Shown: positions 26,280 to 36,500 of the stretch, piece by piece | Position numbering within the stretch: position 1 is the stretch's first letter | Layout: each line of letters starts with the position of its first letter | Assembly (NCBI GenBank): GCA_041389885.1 | Contig: JAWKRB010000024.1 | Coordinates: 73,722-137,721, forward strand | DNA length: 64,000 nt | From: JAWKRB01 sp041389885 | Lineage (GTDB): Bacteria; Myxococcota_A; Polyangia; Polyangiales; Ga0077539 | Direction: 5' to 3' | Program-made: the position numbers and the translations under genes | Notes under the pieces: model-generated | Database searches by the model: none | Told to the model about the DNA's origin: nothing | What the model saw: only the letters and a program-made list of their open reading frames with translations

Positions 26280-26470
26280 CGCAAGGGTCTCGGTTGAACG
26301 GGACGCGACGGAGAGGACGCGAGGGCGGGACGCGTAGGTCTCGAGTAACGTGGGACGCGACGGAGAGGGACCCGAGGGCGGGACGCGTGGGTCTCGGTGC
26401 GTGGGACGCGACGGAGGGACGCGAGGGCGGGACGCGTGGGTCTCGGCCGCGTGGGACACGCGCTGCGCGA
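26280..26470. repeat. Degenerate ~50-bp tandem repeat
   Basis: Three to four imperfect units follow the pattern GGTCTCGG...GTGGGACGCGACGGAGGG...GCGGGACGCGTG. More diverged copies reach back to about 26085. No coding frame is convincing here; 25991-26490 otherwise holds nothing I recognise. The unit spacing is irregular and there are no unique spacers. Confidence 0.65.
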
Positions 26471-26489
26471 GGAGTGGGGACATCGGCGT

Positions 26490-27819
26490 TAAGCGACACA
26501 TTTGCGGAGAAAATTCGAGGCACGCGGCGAGGGCAGTAGGGCCGCGAGGAGCGGGGTTCGATCGGAGTCGCTCGGCGATGCTCGCGGAGCGAGCCCCAGG
26601 AACGCGTCGAGCGTGATGAGGCGATAAGGGCGAAAGTAGGAAATAGATGGTGCACGATCTTGAGCAGCGCCCATTGCTTGGGCGTACGCTCGACCACCTC
26701 AGGCAGCGAGCACGGGACCTCGCCCGTTGGACTCGGCTTCGGGGAAAAGCCTCGCTTTTACCATCCGGCGTGCGAGGGCGCCGAGCAGGGCTTGGCGCTG
26801 ACCCAGCCCTCGATCGTGTCGGGCCGGAAGTTGGGCAGCCGACCGAGGCCACCCAGCGATTTGTCACGTTTGATGTAGGCTCCACCTGCCACCTCAGGCG
26901 GTACAGAGCAAGAGTTGCTTCGTCCGACAGCATCTCGGCGGGCACCGTCGTGAAGACCACCACGTACTCGGACCACGGCTGCAGGTCCCTCTCGCGCTCG
27001 CGTCCTTGCCCTTCTCCTTGAGCAACCGCCGCCGGGCCTTCTTTGCCTGCGGCCTGGGCAGCGAATCGCGATCGCCGTCGAAGACTGCTGCAACATGCTG
27101 CATTCGACGATCACCGCTCAAGCTGCGAGCCTGGTCTCGCGTTCGGCGCGCGAGCACCCACGCCTCCACGTCGATCAGTTGGCGGCGGCGGGCGTCGAGC
27201 ACGGGCAACGTCCCGCGGTTGCTGGACGATCAGGTCGCCGCCGTGGATGACCGAGTGCTCGATGCTCGGCGAGTGCTGTAAACCACGGTCACCAGATCAG
27301 GTCGCCCGGCTGGATGGCGAAGTTTCGAAGGTCTCGCCGCCTTGTCGTCGGTGAAGTGCGCCTGCTCAGGACATAGGGTTTGTGCGTGGATGCGGTAGTG
27401 GACACGGAAGGTTGTGCCATCTCGCCCGGTCGCGTTCCCGTGAGGTACATCGGTGCAGAAGATCGAAAGCCCGCCCACCGCGCCGCGTCGAACATCTCCG
27501 GCGCACCGATCATCTACGCCGCCAGCTCCGAGCCAAGGGACCGACCGCGCGCATGCGGTAATGGAGCGCGACAGTAGGCACGTCCACCAGCTTCGACGCA
27601 ACCGCCAGCACCACGGTCTGGTCGAGGGAACTCACGGGTCTGCGTGATGCAGCACCAGTCCTGCAAACACCCCGGGATCCCGGGCCAGCGCTTCTCCTCG
27701 CCGGTGGCCGAGCGGATCGAGCGGCAAAGCCGCAGCTCTTCCGCCCGCTGCGTCAGTTTTTCGACAGGAACGACTGGATCGTCGCCCAGCCGGCGAGGGG
27801 TCATCAGGTTCTCGTCCAT
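26490..27819 (-). pseudogene. IS4-type transposase remnant with several frameshifts
   Basis: Pieces in all three minus frames line up as one transposase. They run from MDENLMTPRRLGDDPVVP at the 5' end, through VLDARRRQLIDVEAWVLARR and AKKARRRLLKEKGKDA, to TVPAEMLSDEATLALYRLRW, then IKRDKSLGGLGRLPNFRPDT and IEGWVSAK. The YRLRWxxE...FKR-x-KS run is the YREK-like catalytic Glu region of IS4-group DDE transposases. At least four indels break it, so it is inactive as read. No clear terminal inverted repeats were found. It marks the distal end of the integron cassette array. Confidence 0.65.
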
Positions 27820-27845
27820 GCCCCCGGATACCACAGGGCTCCTGT

Positions 27846-27911
27846 GCTTAACGCCTATGGGGGGTGGGGATGAGGGAAGTGGGGGCGGGCGGGAGCATCG
27901 GCTTGTTAGGC
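27846..27911 (-). other. attC recombination site (66 bp), end of cassette 2
   Basis: The site is bounded by GCTTAAC (RYYYAAC type) and GTTAGGC (GTTRRRY type). The outer parts pair as an imperfect inverted repeat: GCTTAACGCCTATG against the complement of CATCGGCTTGTTAGGC, with two extra bases on one side, as attC sites require. It lies at the 3' end of the PIN/antitoxin cassette, and the antitoxin's likely stop falls in its first core. Confidence 0.7.
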
Positions 27912-28142
27912 ACGCGGCGCCTTACACGGACGCCGCCCCTCGTGGACAGGCGATACGATCGTCATCACCAGGCGCGAGGTTGATTCCAGGAACGTCGAGG
28001 GCGAATACCATTCCGGTCGTCGGTCGCAGCACGAAGGTCTGGCCGTCGCGCCGACGGAATTCTGGCACAGCGCCTTCACGGCGTGCCCGATCCAGAAGAG
28101 AAGCGAACCCCTGACGGGCCTCCGGAATACGTGAACCTTCAT
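27906..28142 (-). CDS. Antitoxin of the PIN module in cassette 2 (frame disturbed)
   Basis: The ATG at 28142 overlaps the PIN stop (ATGA). After four or five residues the sensible frame is NEGSRIPEARQGFASLLDRA then RRDGQTFVLRP and LDVPGINL, and near the end another frame gives VHEGRRP before a stop inside attC. This resembles small antitoxins that pair with PIN toxins and end in an SPLDVxGxxL-like stretch. Two or more indels are needed to join the parts. Order is toxin first, antitoxin second, the reverse of classical vapBC. Confidence 0.45.
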   Translation of the reverse strand: MKVHVFRRPVRGSLLFWIGHAVKALCQNSVGATARPSCCDRRPEWYSPSTFLESTSRLVMTIVSPVHEGRRPCKAPRA

Positions 28143-28539
28143 TGGGGAACCTCCAGTTGAACACCTGCGTTCTTCGCAGCATGGACCAGCCACTCGGTCG
28201 GTCACTGACGGTGCGCGCTGCGCCAAGGCACCATGTCAACAAGTACGCATCGTAAGCATTCAGGCCGTGCTCGGCAGCAATCTCCAATGCAACGCCATGT
28301 CCAACCTCCAAGAGGCGCAGCGGAATGGTCGCATACGCGACGAGACATCGCTGAACGCGTCAGCCCAGAGTGGCGCGACGACGCTTGAGAATGCACTCAT
28401 GGCGTTCCCGATCTCCCAGTGCACCAAAACGCCGATTGCCACAAGCTCAACACGCGCCCTCGGTGATACGAATGAGCGGGCACGCTGCGGTTCGCTGGCG
28501 AGAACAGCCACAGAACCCGGTGTCGATGACGATCAGCAC
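28139..28539 (-). CDS. PIN-domain toxin of cassette 2 (frame disturbed)
   Basis: Starting at a GTG, VLIVIDTGF gives the first PIN Asp. Then, with frame changes, come ELVAIGVLVHWEIGNAMSAF (Glu in the E-x-x-N-A motif), LEVGHGVALEIAAEHGLNAY, DAYLLTWCL (third acidic region), and KNAGVQLEVPQ at the end. All fit a VapC-type PIN ribonuclease of about 130 residues. At least three indels interrupt the frame as given, so it is either a pseudogene or affected by sequence errors. The downstream antitoxin overlaps by four bases. Confidence 0.55.
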
Positions 28540-28645
28540 GAAAGCGAACGGGCCTGATGCTGTCGCACAGTAAGGACCTCGCCGCTTCGCGCAGATCCCG
28601 GTCGTAGCGGGCGCGGCACCCAAACAAGCGGTTGGTCTTCTTGCT

Positions 28646-28736
28646 GCCCAACAGCGCCGATATTACCGCCGCCCGAGGGCGGCACCCGGGTTCCGCGAGG
28701 ACAGCGGTGGCGGTCGGCACCATCGGCTTGTTGGGC
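28646..28736 (-). other. attC recombination site (91 bp), end of cassette 1
   Basis: GCCCAACAGCGCCGAT at the left pairs with ATCGGCTTGTTGGGC at the right: the complement of the latter is GCCCAACAAGCCGAT, differing only at the extrahelical positions expected of attC. Core sites are GCCCAAC and GTTGGGC. The inner 60 bases contain further partial inverted repeats. It lies 41 bases past the stop of the cassette 1 PIN gene. Confidence 0.8.
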
Positions 28737-28776
28737 CCTCGTCCGAAGGTGCCACTCGAATACTTCGCGGCTCTAA

Positions 28777-29260
28777 TCAGAATCTAACGACAACACGCAG
28801 CCCAACGTGCTTCTCGCAAAGGAGCCGCTTCCCGTACTTGTTGTTCTTGTAGATCGGGGAGGCTTGTGAGGCTTTCTGTAAACGCCTTGTTCTTCACGTA
28901 CTTGAACGACCTCGAATCGTTGGTGCCCAGAGACCTTCAACCCGCGCTCTGGCAAAGCAACGATGTGCTTGTCATCAAAGTTCGGGTCGGGCATCAGCCT
29001 TGCGATGCGTCCACACTCGGCATCTACTTCATCATCGTCAGTCCATGTAACCTGTCGCTTGCGATCCGAGTTCTGATATCAGCCTTCCCTATTAAACCCG
29101 CACCACTCGCACAGATTTCGTTTCGGTACACTCGAGTAGCCGACGACCATTTTGCCGCGACCTTTGACGAACCAAATCCAAAATCGACGAACTCAGGATG
29201 CGTACTGGCCAACGGGTCGAAGACGGCGCAGAGGATATTGGTGTCAATCACTATGCACAT
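28777..29260 (-). CDS. PIN-like nuclease partner of the cassette 1 ATPase (frame disturbed)
   Basis: The start is MCIVIDTNILCAVFDP and, after a shift, FWIWFVKGRGKMVVGYSSV, then DDDEVDAECGRIARLM, PDPNFDDKHIVAL, GLKVLGTNDSRSFKYVKNKA and near the end IYKNNKYGKRLLCEKHV. This matches a recurring PIN-like family that begins MCIVIDTN and ends in a KxLLCxKxV-type tail, about 160 residues long. Acidic residues at DTN, DDDE and NFDD could bind metal. Three or more indels interrupt the frame. It follows the AAA ATPase by 43 bases, so the two act together. Confidence 0.55.
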
Positions 29261-29303
29261 CGAGGATCCCCAGAGCACGAGCTCCTCACACAGAAAGAAC
29301 TGC

Positions 29304-30653
29304 CTAAACTCCTTCCGGTTGATTTTGGGGATACTCTCCGTCGCGCTCAGGCCATCGGCACCAGCTTAGATTCGCCCCGAGGATCTGCCTGAAGAAAACC
29401 ACCTGTGCATTGAAGGAACCGTCCGCCGACGGGTAACTTCTCCTCGACTGACTTTTTGCGCGACTTTTTGCGCGACTTTCGCCCTGAGGAGCTCGACTTG
29501 CATCTGCGCATGCGCATTCGCGCAAAATCGATCGACTACGTAGTCGCTATGCGTCTCGATCACGAATCGCTGTTTTCTCGGGATGCGAATTAGACGATAA
29601 CCAATCGAGGCCTGCGCCTTACTTCGGATGAAGGTGGACCTCAGGTTGCTGAATCAGAAACACAGCACCTGAACTACAAGGGCTAACTCGCTTACGATGG
29701 GAAGCACTTGGGACACGCCGTAGCCAGTATTGTAGATGGGAACTGCTAATTCTTCTTCAACACCGACCATGATCTGTGATGGTGCCCAGTCTTCGTGCCG
29801 AAGCGATGAAGATCTGGGTCATGAAAAAGCCCACTCGCCCTGCCAGAATTCTCGAACTGTGGAGCGCGGCGAGCTGTCAGGCTTTGAAATCGAATCTGCC
29901 AGCAAATGGAAGATGTTCGCCTTCGGGAGAGTATTCGGAACGAGGGACTGTCATAGGTCCTGCGAGCCTTCGCTCGTACGGGTCACGATCAAACGGGCAT
30001 CCCAAGGAGCAGATTCCCCTCCCCAAAAACCCTGGAGGGATCGTCCGGATCAGCCTTTCCTTGATCCTCAAGGGCGTCGATCCAGTCCCGGCATCGTAGC
30101 GAGCATCGTGAGCAGCAACGGGAAAAGCGCGCCGCCACGCCATCTTGCACATTCCCGACTCGGAAAGCGGATCATTAGCCCACCGCGCGAACACCTCACG
30201 GCACAACGCCTCACTGCTCGAGACTCGTTGTTGATAGGTGGCTCAACCGATATAAACAGCGCATCATTCTTTCGAAATGAGCGTCTTACCGATCCATTAT
30301 GAACAGCAGACACACGGACTGCAGAAACGGGCGTTCCGCTCTTGAGCAAACGTGCAAAGCACTCCTTAGCTCATGGAGATGAAATAAGCTGAAAAAATAG
30401 TTCTCCGGGGTGTGTGACGTCGGAACGAGCCGAGGTCTGTGATATCCGACTTGACTTGTCCGGCTACCCAGGAATTCGGGGCTCGTCATCAGTTGAGTGA
30501 CGAGAACTGGGGGAGTCTTCCGGTGCTATTTTCGCCAACGAAGAAGTTTACAGTCTCTACCGGTAGGAAAGTTCCGTAGAAACCCCGGAACTGGTTCATG
30601 TGAGGTAGATGATGGACCTGGGCGAACTTCGTGGATTCTGTTGAACTATCCAT
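29304..30653 (-). CDS. OLD-like AAA ATPase, attI-proximal cassette gene (frame disturbed)
   Basis: Reconstructed start is MDSSTESTKFAQVHHL, then RGFYGTFLPVETVNFFVGEN followed by STGK(T), a Walker A that needs one missing A near 30525 to read GKT. The C-terminal half shows EEELAVPIYNTGYGVSQVLP (ABC-like signature region of OLD/AAA_15 proteins), then RFVIETHSDYVVDR (Walker B-distal THSD switch), ending ERDGEYPQNQPEGV. The length of about 450 codons suits this family. Multiple indels break the frame. It heads a two-gene cassette with the PIN-like nuclease, resembling ATPase-nuclease defence modules. Confidence 0.55.
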
Positions 30654-30818
30654 TGCGTCTGCTTCTCACGCTCATGGTCAGCGACTTCTTGGCCCTACGC
30701 TAGTGTCTGCGATCCGAGTCTGCAAGTAACTGCCTGTCGATGACCAACGAATCCAGGGTTGAGTTTGGCCGCCGCTCCCAAGCTGCCCAACATCGCATTA
30801 GACTTCCGCTCTACCACC

Positions 30819-30910
30819 ACATATTCCCCTAACCGTGGTGTTAGGCCGCCACGCGACCCGACATATTCCCTAACCGTGGTGTTAGGCCGCGGCAGCCTAA
30901 CGCTAACAAC
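30819..30910. other. Candidate attI region with duplicated core
   Basis: A ~41-bp unit occurs twice in tandem. Each copy holds TAACCGTGGTGTTAGGCCGC, which contains the GTTRRRY-type recombination core GTTAGGC; a GCCTAAC core follows at 30895-30901. It lies between the first cassette and the integrase gene, where attI belongs. The duplication may be paired IntI-binding repeats or a cassette-capture scar. The rest of 30654-30999 shows only the presumed promoter of the first cassette and the disputed N-terminus of intI. Confidence 0.55.
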
Positions 30911-30999
30911 CCGGCGGCGAACTTTCTGCCCTCGCGAGGCGGCCTGCCCGCACCCTGGCTCGACGACTCCTCGCCAATCCGACAGGCGCGCGAGGGGCA

Positions 31000-31938
31000 G
31001 CGACACCGCTGACCCTGTACGAGGCTGTTTCGACGACGATCCGCAGGCTGCACTACTCGCCTCGCACCGAGGAAGCTACCTCCACTGGGTGCGAGTTCGT
31101 CCGGTTCACCAGCGCCATCCGCGAGATGGGGGCTGCCGGTCACCGCGTTCCTCAACGAGCTCGCCACCCGGCGGCATACCTCGGCCTCGACATAGAGAAC
31201 CAGGCCCTGTGCGCCTGATCTACAGGTCACGCCGAGGATCGAGATGCCCGCGCTCGAAGGCCTGGAGCGCGCGCCGCGTCGCCCTCACCACCTCCCCAAC
31301 GTGATCTCCCGTCGCGAGGTGCTCGCGCTCCTCGATCGGTTGGAGCCGCCCTTCCGACTCCTCGGCGAGCTCCTCTACGGCTCTGGCCTTCGGCTGAGGC
31401 CCTCTCGCTGCGATTGAAGGACGATCGACCTGGAGCGCCATCAGCTCATGGTCCGTCGCGGCAAGGGGGCGCACGACCGCGCGGCGCTGCTCCACCCGCG
31501 CCGCGAAGGGCTCATCGCGCAGCTCGGGCTCGTTCGCCGCCGCCACGCCGCCGACCTCGCCGCCGGACTCGGCGAGGTGGACCTCCCGCACGCCCTCCGA
31601 ACGGGCGCCTACGCCGCGACCAGCCTCGCGTGGCGGTACCTCTTCCCCGCGTCGCGCCCTGCCGTGACCCCAGGCGAGGAGGCCGGTGCTCCATATCACC
31701 TCCACGATTCGTCGCTGCAGAAGGCGATTCACGACGCGGCGAGTGCCTGCGGAGATCCACCATCGCGTGGGCTGCCACACCCTCCGCCACAGCTACCGCG
31801 ACGCACCTGCTCGAAGCCGGGACCGACATCCGCACGATCCAGACGCTTCTCGGTCACAAGGACGTGCGCACCACCATGATCTACACGCACGTCGTCGACC
31901 GCGGCCCGCTCGGGGTGGTGAGCCCGCTCGATCGCTGA
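31000..31938 (+). CDS. intI: Integron integrase IntI (tyrosine recombinase), frame disturbed
   Basis: Pieces in three frames join as one IntI: TLYEAVSTTIRRLHYSPRTE, AAGVTAFLNELATRRHTSAS, PNVISRREVLALLDRL, LLGELLYGSGLRL (first catalytic Arg region), RRGKGAHDRAALLHPRREGL, LAWRYLFPAS (IntI-specific insert between patches II and III), GCHTLRHSYATHLLEAGTDI (HxLRH), QTLLGHKDVRTTMIYTHV (GH and nucleophile Tyr) and GVVSPLDR at the end. The WxYLFPAS insert separates IntI from XerC/D. About five single-base indels are required. No clear start codon is seen; an N-terminal extension from about 30905 is possible. Confidence 0.75.
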
Positions 31939-32251
31939 GCTCTCCCCCTCCCCGTCGATCGCCGCCCCCGCGCTCACGCCCGAAGAAGAACCCCCATCGC
32001 CGTGGCGCGTCAGTCATCGGTACGCGCCCGTGCACTGCATGATCTTTCACCGGCTTCGTCCTCCCGCCCGATCCCCTTCACCACAACACGAGCCAGGCCA
32101 GCAGCGCACCGAGGGCGAGCACGTCGACCAGCCTGGGGTTCGCCGCACCGTGCGGTGGAACCTCGGATGGGGCTTTGCGCTCGACGCCGTTCCCGGGCCC
32201 CCGCGGGATCTCCCTTGATTTCTCGTCAGAATCGTTGATTCGATCGGAGCG
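31939..32251. other. Intergenic stretch without a supported gene
   Basis: Between the integrase and the GH18-like gene, short frames exist on both strands. One minus frame ends in a hydrophobic run (LVDVLALGALLAWLVLW) that could be a small membrane protein, but I find no start or neighbour to support it. No repeat of the families seen elsewhere is present. Confidence 0.4.
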
Positions 32252-33535
32252 ATGCCTGCCAGGTCCGTGGTGCGTCTGCCTGAGCGTGGTCGCCTCGTGC
32301 GCTGCGCCCTCCGAGGGCAGCTCTCCGCGCGACGTGACGCCGGGGCTCGTCGCCGACGCACGCCCGATGCCCGACGCGGCCCCCGACGCGCTCGTGGACG
32401 CGGGCTTCGACGCGAGGCAGGTCGACACGCCCGCACCGCGCCGTGACGCGCCGCCCGACGCGCCCCCTCGACGCCCCCGACGCGACCCCCGACGCGCCTC
32501 CGCGCGCCATCGTCGTCGGCTTACTGCCGGCGTGGATGCAGGACGCCATTCCCCCTCGACGATCCGCTTCGCGTCGCTCGATCGGTGCACCACTTCGCTC
32601 GTGCCCCGCGCCGACGGAACGCTCGACGCCGCGGAGAACGTGCTCACCCGATCGCACGCGCGCCGCGCTCGTGGTAGCGCACGCACCGCGAACCGCAGGG
32701 CCCTGGCGATCTCCAGAACATCGGCGGCGCGGGGACATCGAGGGCTTTCGCGGCGCCTGGAGCCCGCCCCGCCTGCGGCGCCTTCGTCGCCGCCATCACC
32801 CGCTTCATGACGGACTACGGGTACGACGGCGTCGACGTCGACGTCGAGCCGCTCCAGCGCGGCGACGCGGCGGCGTTTCAAGCCTTCGTGCGCGCGCTCC
32901 GCGCCTCCTCGACGCCGCGCGACCGGGCGCGATGCTCACCGCTGCGGCGGGCGACGCGCCCGGGAGCCTACCCCCGTGCAGGCGCTCTTCGACCAGATCA
33001 ACGCGTGATGACCTACGACCTCTCCGGCCCGTGGCCGGGGTAGATCACCTGGCACAACACCGCGCTGCACAACGGCGGGGCGCGCGCCAAGCACCTCGGG
33101 CCCGCTGCCCTCGGTCGAGACCACGCTCGCCCGCTTCACCGACGCGGGGGTGCGCGCCTCGCGGCTCGGCCTGGGCGTCGACCTGTACGGCTACGACTGG
33201 CGCGGCGCCCGCGCTAACGCCCCATCGACGGCGTGACCGTGCGGACCCTCTCCTACGCCGAGATCATGCGCACGCTCTGGCGCACCGACCGCGCGCGCTG
33301 GGACGCGACGGCGAGGGTCCCTGGCTCTCGATCGACAACCCCAGCACGGTGAAACGACCGCTTCGTCAGCTACGACGACGAGCGCTCGGCCGCCGCCAAG
33401 GTCGAGTACGCGCGCGCCCATGGGCATCGCGCGGTGATCCTCTGGGAGCTCGGCGGGGGATGGCGCGCGTCGGAGCCCGCGGGCTCGCGCGATGTCATCC
33501 TGCGCGCCGTCGGCCGCGCCGCGGCGGGGCGCTGA
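32252..33535 (+). pseudogene. GH18 (chitinase-type) lipoprotein, frame broken repeatedly
   Basis: Start MPARSVV, then after a shift CLSVVASCAAPSEG, a lipobox. An Asp/Pro/Ala-rich linker follows (MPDAAPDALVDAGFD). The catalytic domain reads across frames: AIVVGLLPAWMQDAI, TDYGYDGVDVDVEPLQ (the GH18 DxxDxDxE motif, intact and ending in the catalytic Glu), FDQIN, VMTYDLSGPWPG (the typical (Q/M)xYD strand), SRLGLGVDLYGYDWRG and HRAVILWELGGGW. At least six indels separate these. If restored it would be a secreted, lipid-anchored enzyme acting on beta-1,4-GlcNAc polymers such as chitin. Confidence 0.65.
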
Positions 33536-33557
33536 ACGCACCCCCCGCACACGGCGC

Positions 33558-36500
33558 TCACATGTTGCGGCGGTACTGCCCGCCCACCCCGTAGAGCGCG
33601 TGCGAGAGCTGGCCCAGCGTGCAGACCTTGCACGCCTCCATCAGCGCGCTGAACACGTTGCCGCCGTCGAAAGAATGGCCGCGCGGCGCGGCCTCCAGCG
33701 CCGCAGGCGCGCGGTCGGCGTTGCAGATGCCCAGAGGCGTCGCGGGCGGCGATGGCGTAGTCCTTCTCTTCGCCGGTCGCGCGAATCACCTCGGGGGGCT
33801 GCACCGTGGGGCTCCCCTTGGGGTCGAGAAAGGTGTTCACCCCCACGATGGGCAGCTCGCCGTTGATAGCTGAGCGTCTCGTAGTGCAGCGACTCCTCTT
33901 GAATCTTCGAGCGCTGGTACATCCGCTCCATCGCGCCGAGCACGCCGCCACGGTCTGTGAGATCGCGCGAAACTCCCGCGAGCACCGCAGCCTCGACCAT
34001 GTCGGTGAGCCGCTCGATGATGGACGATCCCTGCGAGGGGTTTTCGTTCTTGCTCAGCCCGAACTCCTTGTTGATCACCAGCTGAATCGCCAGCGCCCTT
34101 CGCGCTCTCTTCGGTGGGCGTGGTGATCGCCGTCGTAGGCGTTGGTGTGCAGCGAGTTGCAGTTGTCGTTGAGCGCCAGCGGCGCCTGGAGCGTCGTGCG
34201 AATGTCGTTGAACGCGATCTCCTGCGCGTGCGGCGAAGCGGCCAGGTCTGGATGTGGTACTTCAGCTTCTGCAAGCGCTCGTTGCCGCCGTACTTGTCGC
34301 GCATCGCGCAGGCCAGATCCTCCGGGCGACGCGGCCGAGCACGGCGTACTCCGGGTCATCCCGTTCGAGAAGAAGAACGAGAGGGTTGGGCGCGAAGTCG
34401 TCGATGTTCATCCCCGCGAGAGGTAGTACTCGACGAAGGTGAAGCCGTTGGCGAGGGTGAAGGCCAGCTGCGAGATCGGGTTCGCCCCGGCCTCAGCGAT
34501 GTGGTAGCCGAGATCGACACCGAGTAGAAGTTGCGCACCTTCTCTTCGGACAGAAGAACTGCTGGATATGCTCCCGTGAGACGCAACGCAGGCCTCGGTG
34601 GAGAAGATGCAGGTGTTCTGCGCCTGGTCCTCTTTCAAGATGTCGGCCTGCACAGCCGCGCACCTGCTTCAAGGGTCTCGGCCCGGGCTTCGCGTAGACC
34701 TCCGGCAACGGCACCTCGTCGCCCGACACCCGAGGAGCATCAGCCCGAGCCCGTCGTTGCCCTCGGGGATCTCTCCCTGGTACCGCGGTAGCACCATCCC
34801 CGCGCGGCGTGAGGGAACACCGATGCGGGCCTCGACCTCGATCGATCATCCTGCGCGCGGATGTCTTCTCGCACCGCTGGTCCACCGCGGCGTTGAGGTA
34901 GAAGCCGAGGACCATCGAGACTGGTCCGTTGATAGTCATCGACACGGGTCGCCGGGTCAGCCAGATCGAAGCCTGAGTAGAGCTTCTTCGCGTCGTCGAC
35001 GCTCGCCACCGGCTCGCCCGAGTTGCCGACCTTGCCGTAGATGTCGGGGCGCATGCGGTCCGGGGTCTTCTCTAAGTAGAGGGTCACCGAAGGTGAAAGC
35101 GGTGGAGAGCCTTCGCCGGGAGCCCCCGCGAGACGGAAATGAAAGCGCTTGGTGCGCTCCAGCAGGGCCGCCCTCGCCCGCGAACATCCGCGCCGGGTCT
35201 TCGCCCTCTCGCTTGAGGGGAAAGACCCCCGCGGTGAAGGGATAGAGCCCCGGAGGCGCCTCTCTCAACAGCCAGCGCAGGATGTCTCCCCAGTCTTCGT
35301 ACTGCGGCAGGGTCACCTTGGGCACGCGCAGGCCCGAGAGGGAGGCGGTGGTGAGGTCCTGCTCGATGACCTTGTCGCGCACCTGAAACTGGTACTTCGC
35401 GGCCTCGTAGCGGCGCTTCATCGCCGGCCACCCCGCGAGCAGGGCGCGGCACTCGGGGTGAAGGCGAGACTCGAGGTCCTGCACCATCGCGACGAGCTCG
35501 CCGAGAAAGGCCGGCTCGCCCTCGACGGTCTGCGTGACCTGCACGGTGTCATCGCCCGCGCGGGGCTCGACCACCTCGATGCGCGTGCGTCCGACGTTCG
35601 CGCGCAGGGCCTCGAGGGTCCCGGTGAGCTGGTACATGCGCCGCGCGAGGGCCGACTGCGCGCGCACGAAGCCGTCGGCCGCCTCGCAGGTCTCGGCGAT
35701 CTCCGCGAGGTAGCGCGTGCGGTCGGGGGGGATGATCCACTTCTTCTCGGACATTCCCTGCGTGAGCTCGAAGCTCGATCGCAGGGGCGCGCCGGTGCGG
35801 TCGGCGACGAGGTCCATGAGCCTGCGGTAGAGGGCGTTGGTGCCGGGGTCGTTGAACTGCGAGGCCATGGTCCCGAAGACCGCGAGGCTCTCGTCGCTGG
35901 CGTCGAAGGCGTTGCGGTTGCGCTTCACCTGCTTGCGCACGTCGCGCAGCGCGTCGAGGGAGCCGCGCTTGTCGAACTTGTTGATCGCGATGACGTCGGC
36001 GTAGTCGATCATGTCGATCTTCTCGAGCTGCGTCGCCGCGCCGTACTCCGCGGTCATCACGTAGAGCGAGAGGTCGACCAGGTCGGTGACGGCCGTGTCG
36101 GACTGTCCGATGCCCGAGGTCTCGACGATCACCAGGTCGAAGCGCGCCGCGCGGCAGACGTCGATGCTCTCGCGCAGGTGCCGCGAGAGCGCGAGGTTCG
36201 ACTGCCGCGTCGCGAGGGAGCGCATGTACACCCGCGGCGAGTCGATCGCGTTCATGCGAATGCGGTCGCCCAGCAGCGCGCCGCCGGTGCGCCGACGCGA
36301 GGGGTCGACCGAGAGCACCGCGACGGTCTTGTCGCTGAAATCACTGAGGAATCGACGAACGAGCTCGTCGACCAGGCTGGACTTTCCCGCGCCTCCGGTG
36401 CCGGTCACGCCGAGCACGGGCACGCGCGGCCCCGCGGCGACGGCGTCGGGGAGCGCGGCGCGCAGGCGCTCGCTCGCGTCGGGGTCGTCTTCGGCCGCGG

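Larger units (their letters stand above)
27846..31938. mobile_element. Integron: intI, candidate attI, two cassettes with attC sites
   Basis: The integrase gene (about 31000-31938, plus strand) is divergent from a cassette array on the minus strand. From the integrase leftward: candidate attI near 30819-30910; cassette 1 with AAA ATPase plus PIN genes; attC at 28646-28736; cassette 2 with PIN plus antitoxin genes; attC at 27846-27911. Cassette genes are visibly AT-richer than the chromosome, typical for cassettes of foreign origin. The order (intI divergent, attI-proximal cassettes, attC 3' of each cassette) is the standard integron layout. Confidence 0.8.

Noticed and set aside
26280..26470. 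Repeats as a possible CRISPR array
   Set aside because: Units are imperfect, adjoin each other and have no unique spacers or constant repeat length; no cas genes are near. Treated as a minisatellite.
30286..30489. Short minus-strand ORF as an independent gene
   Set aside because: It joins with one missing base to the Walker A part of the cassette ATPase, so it is a fragment of that gene.
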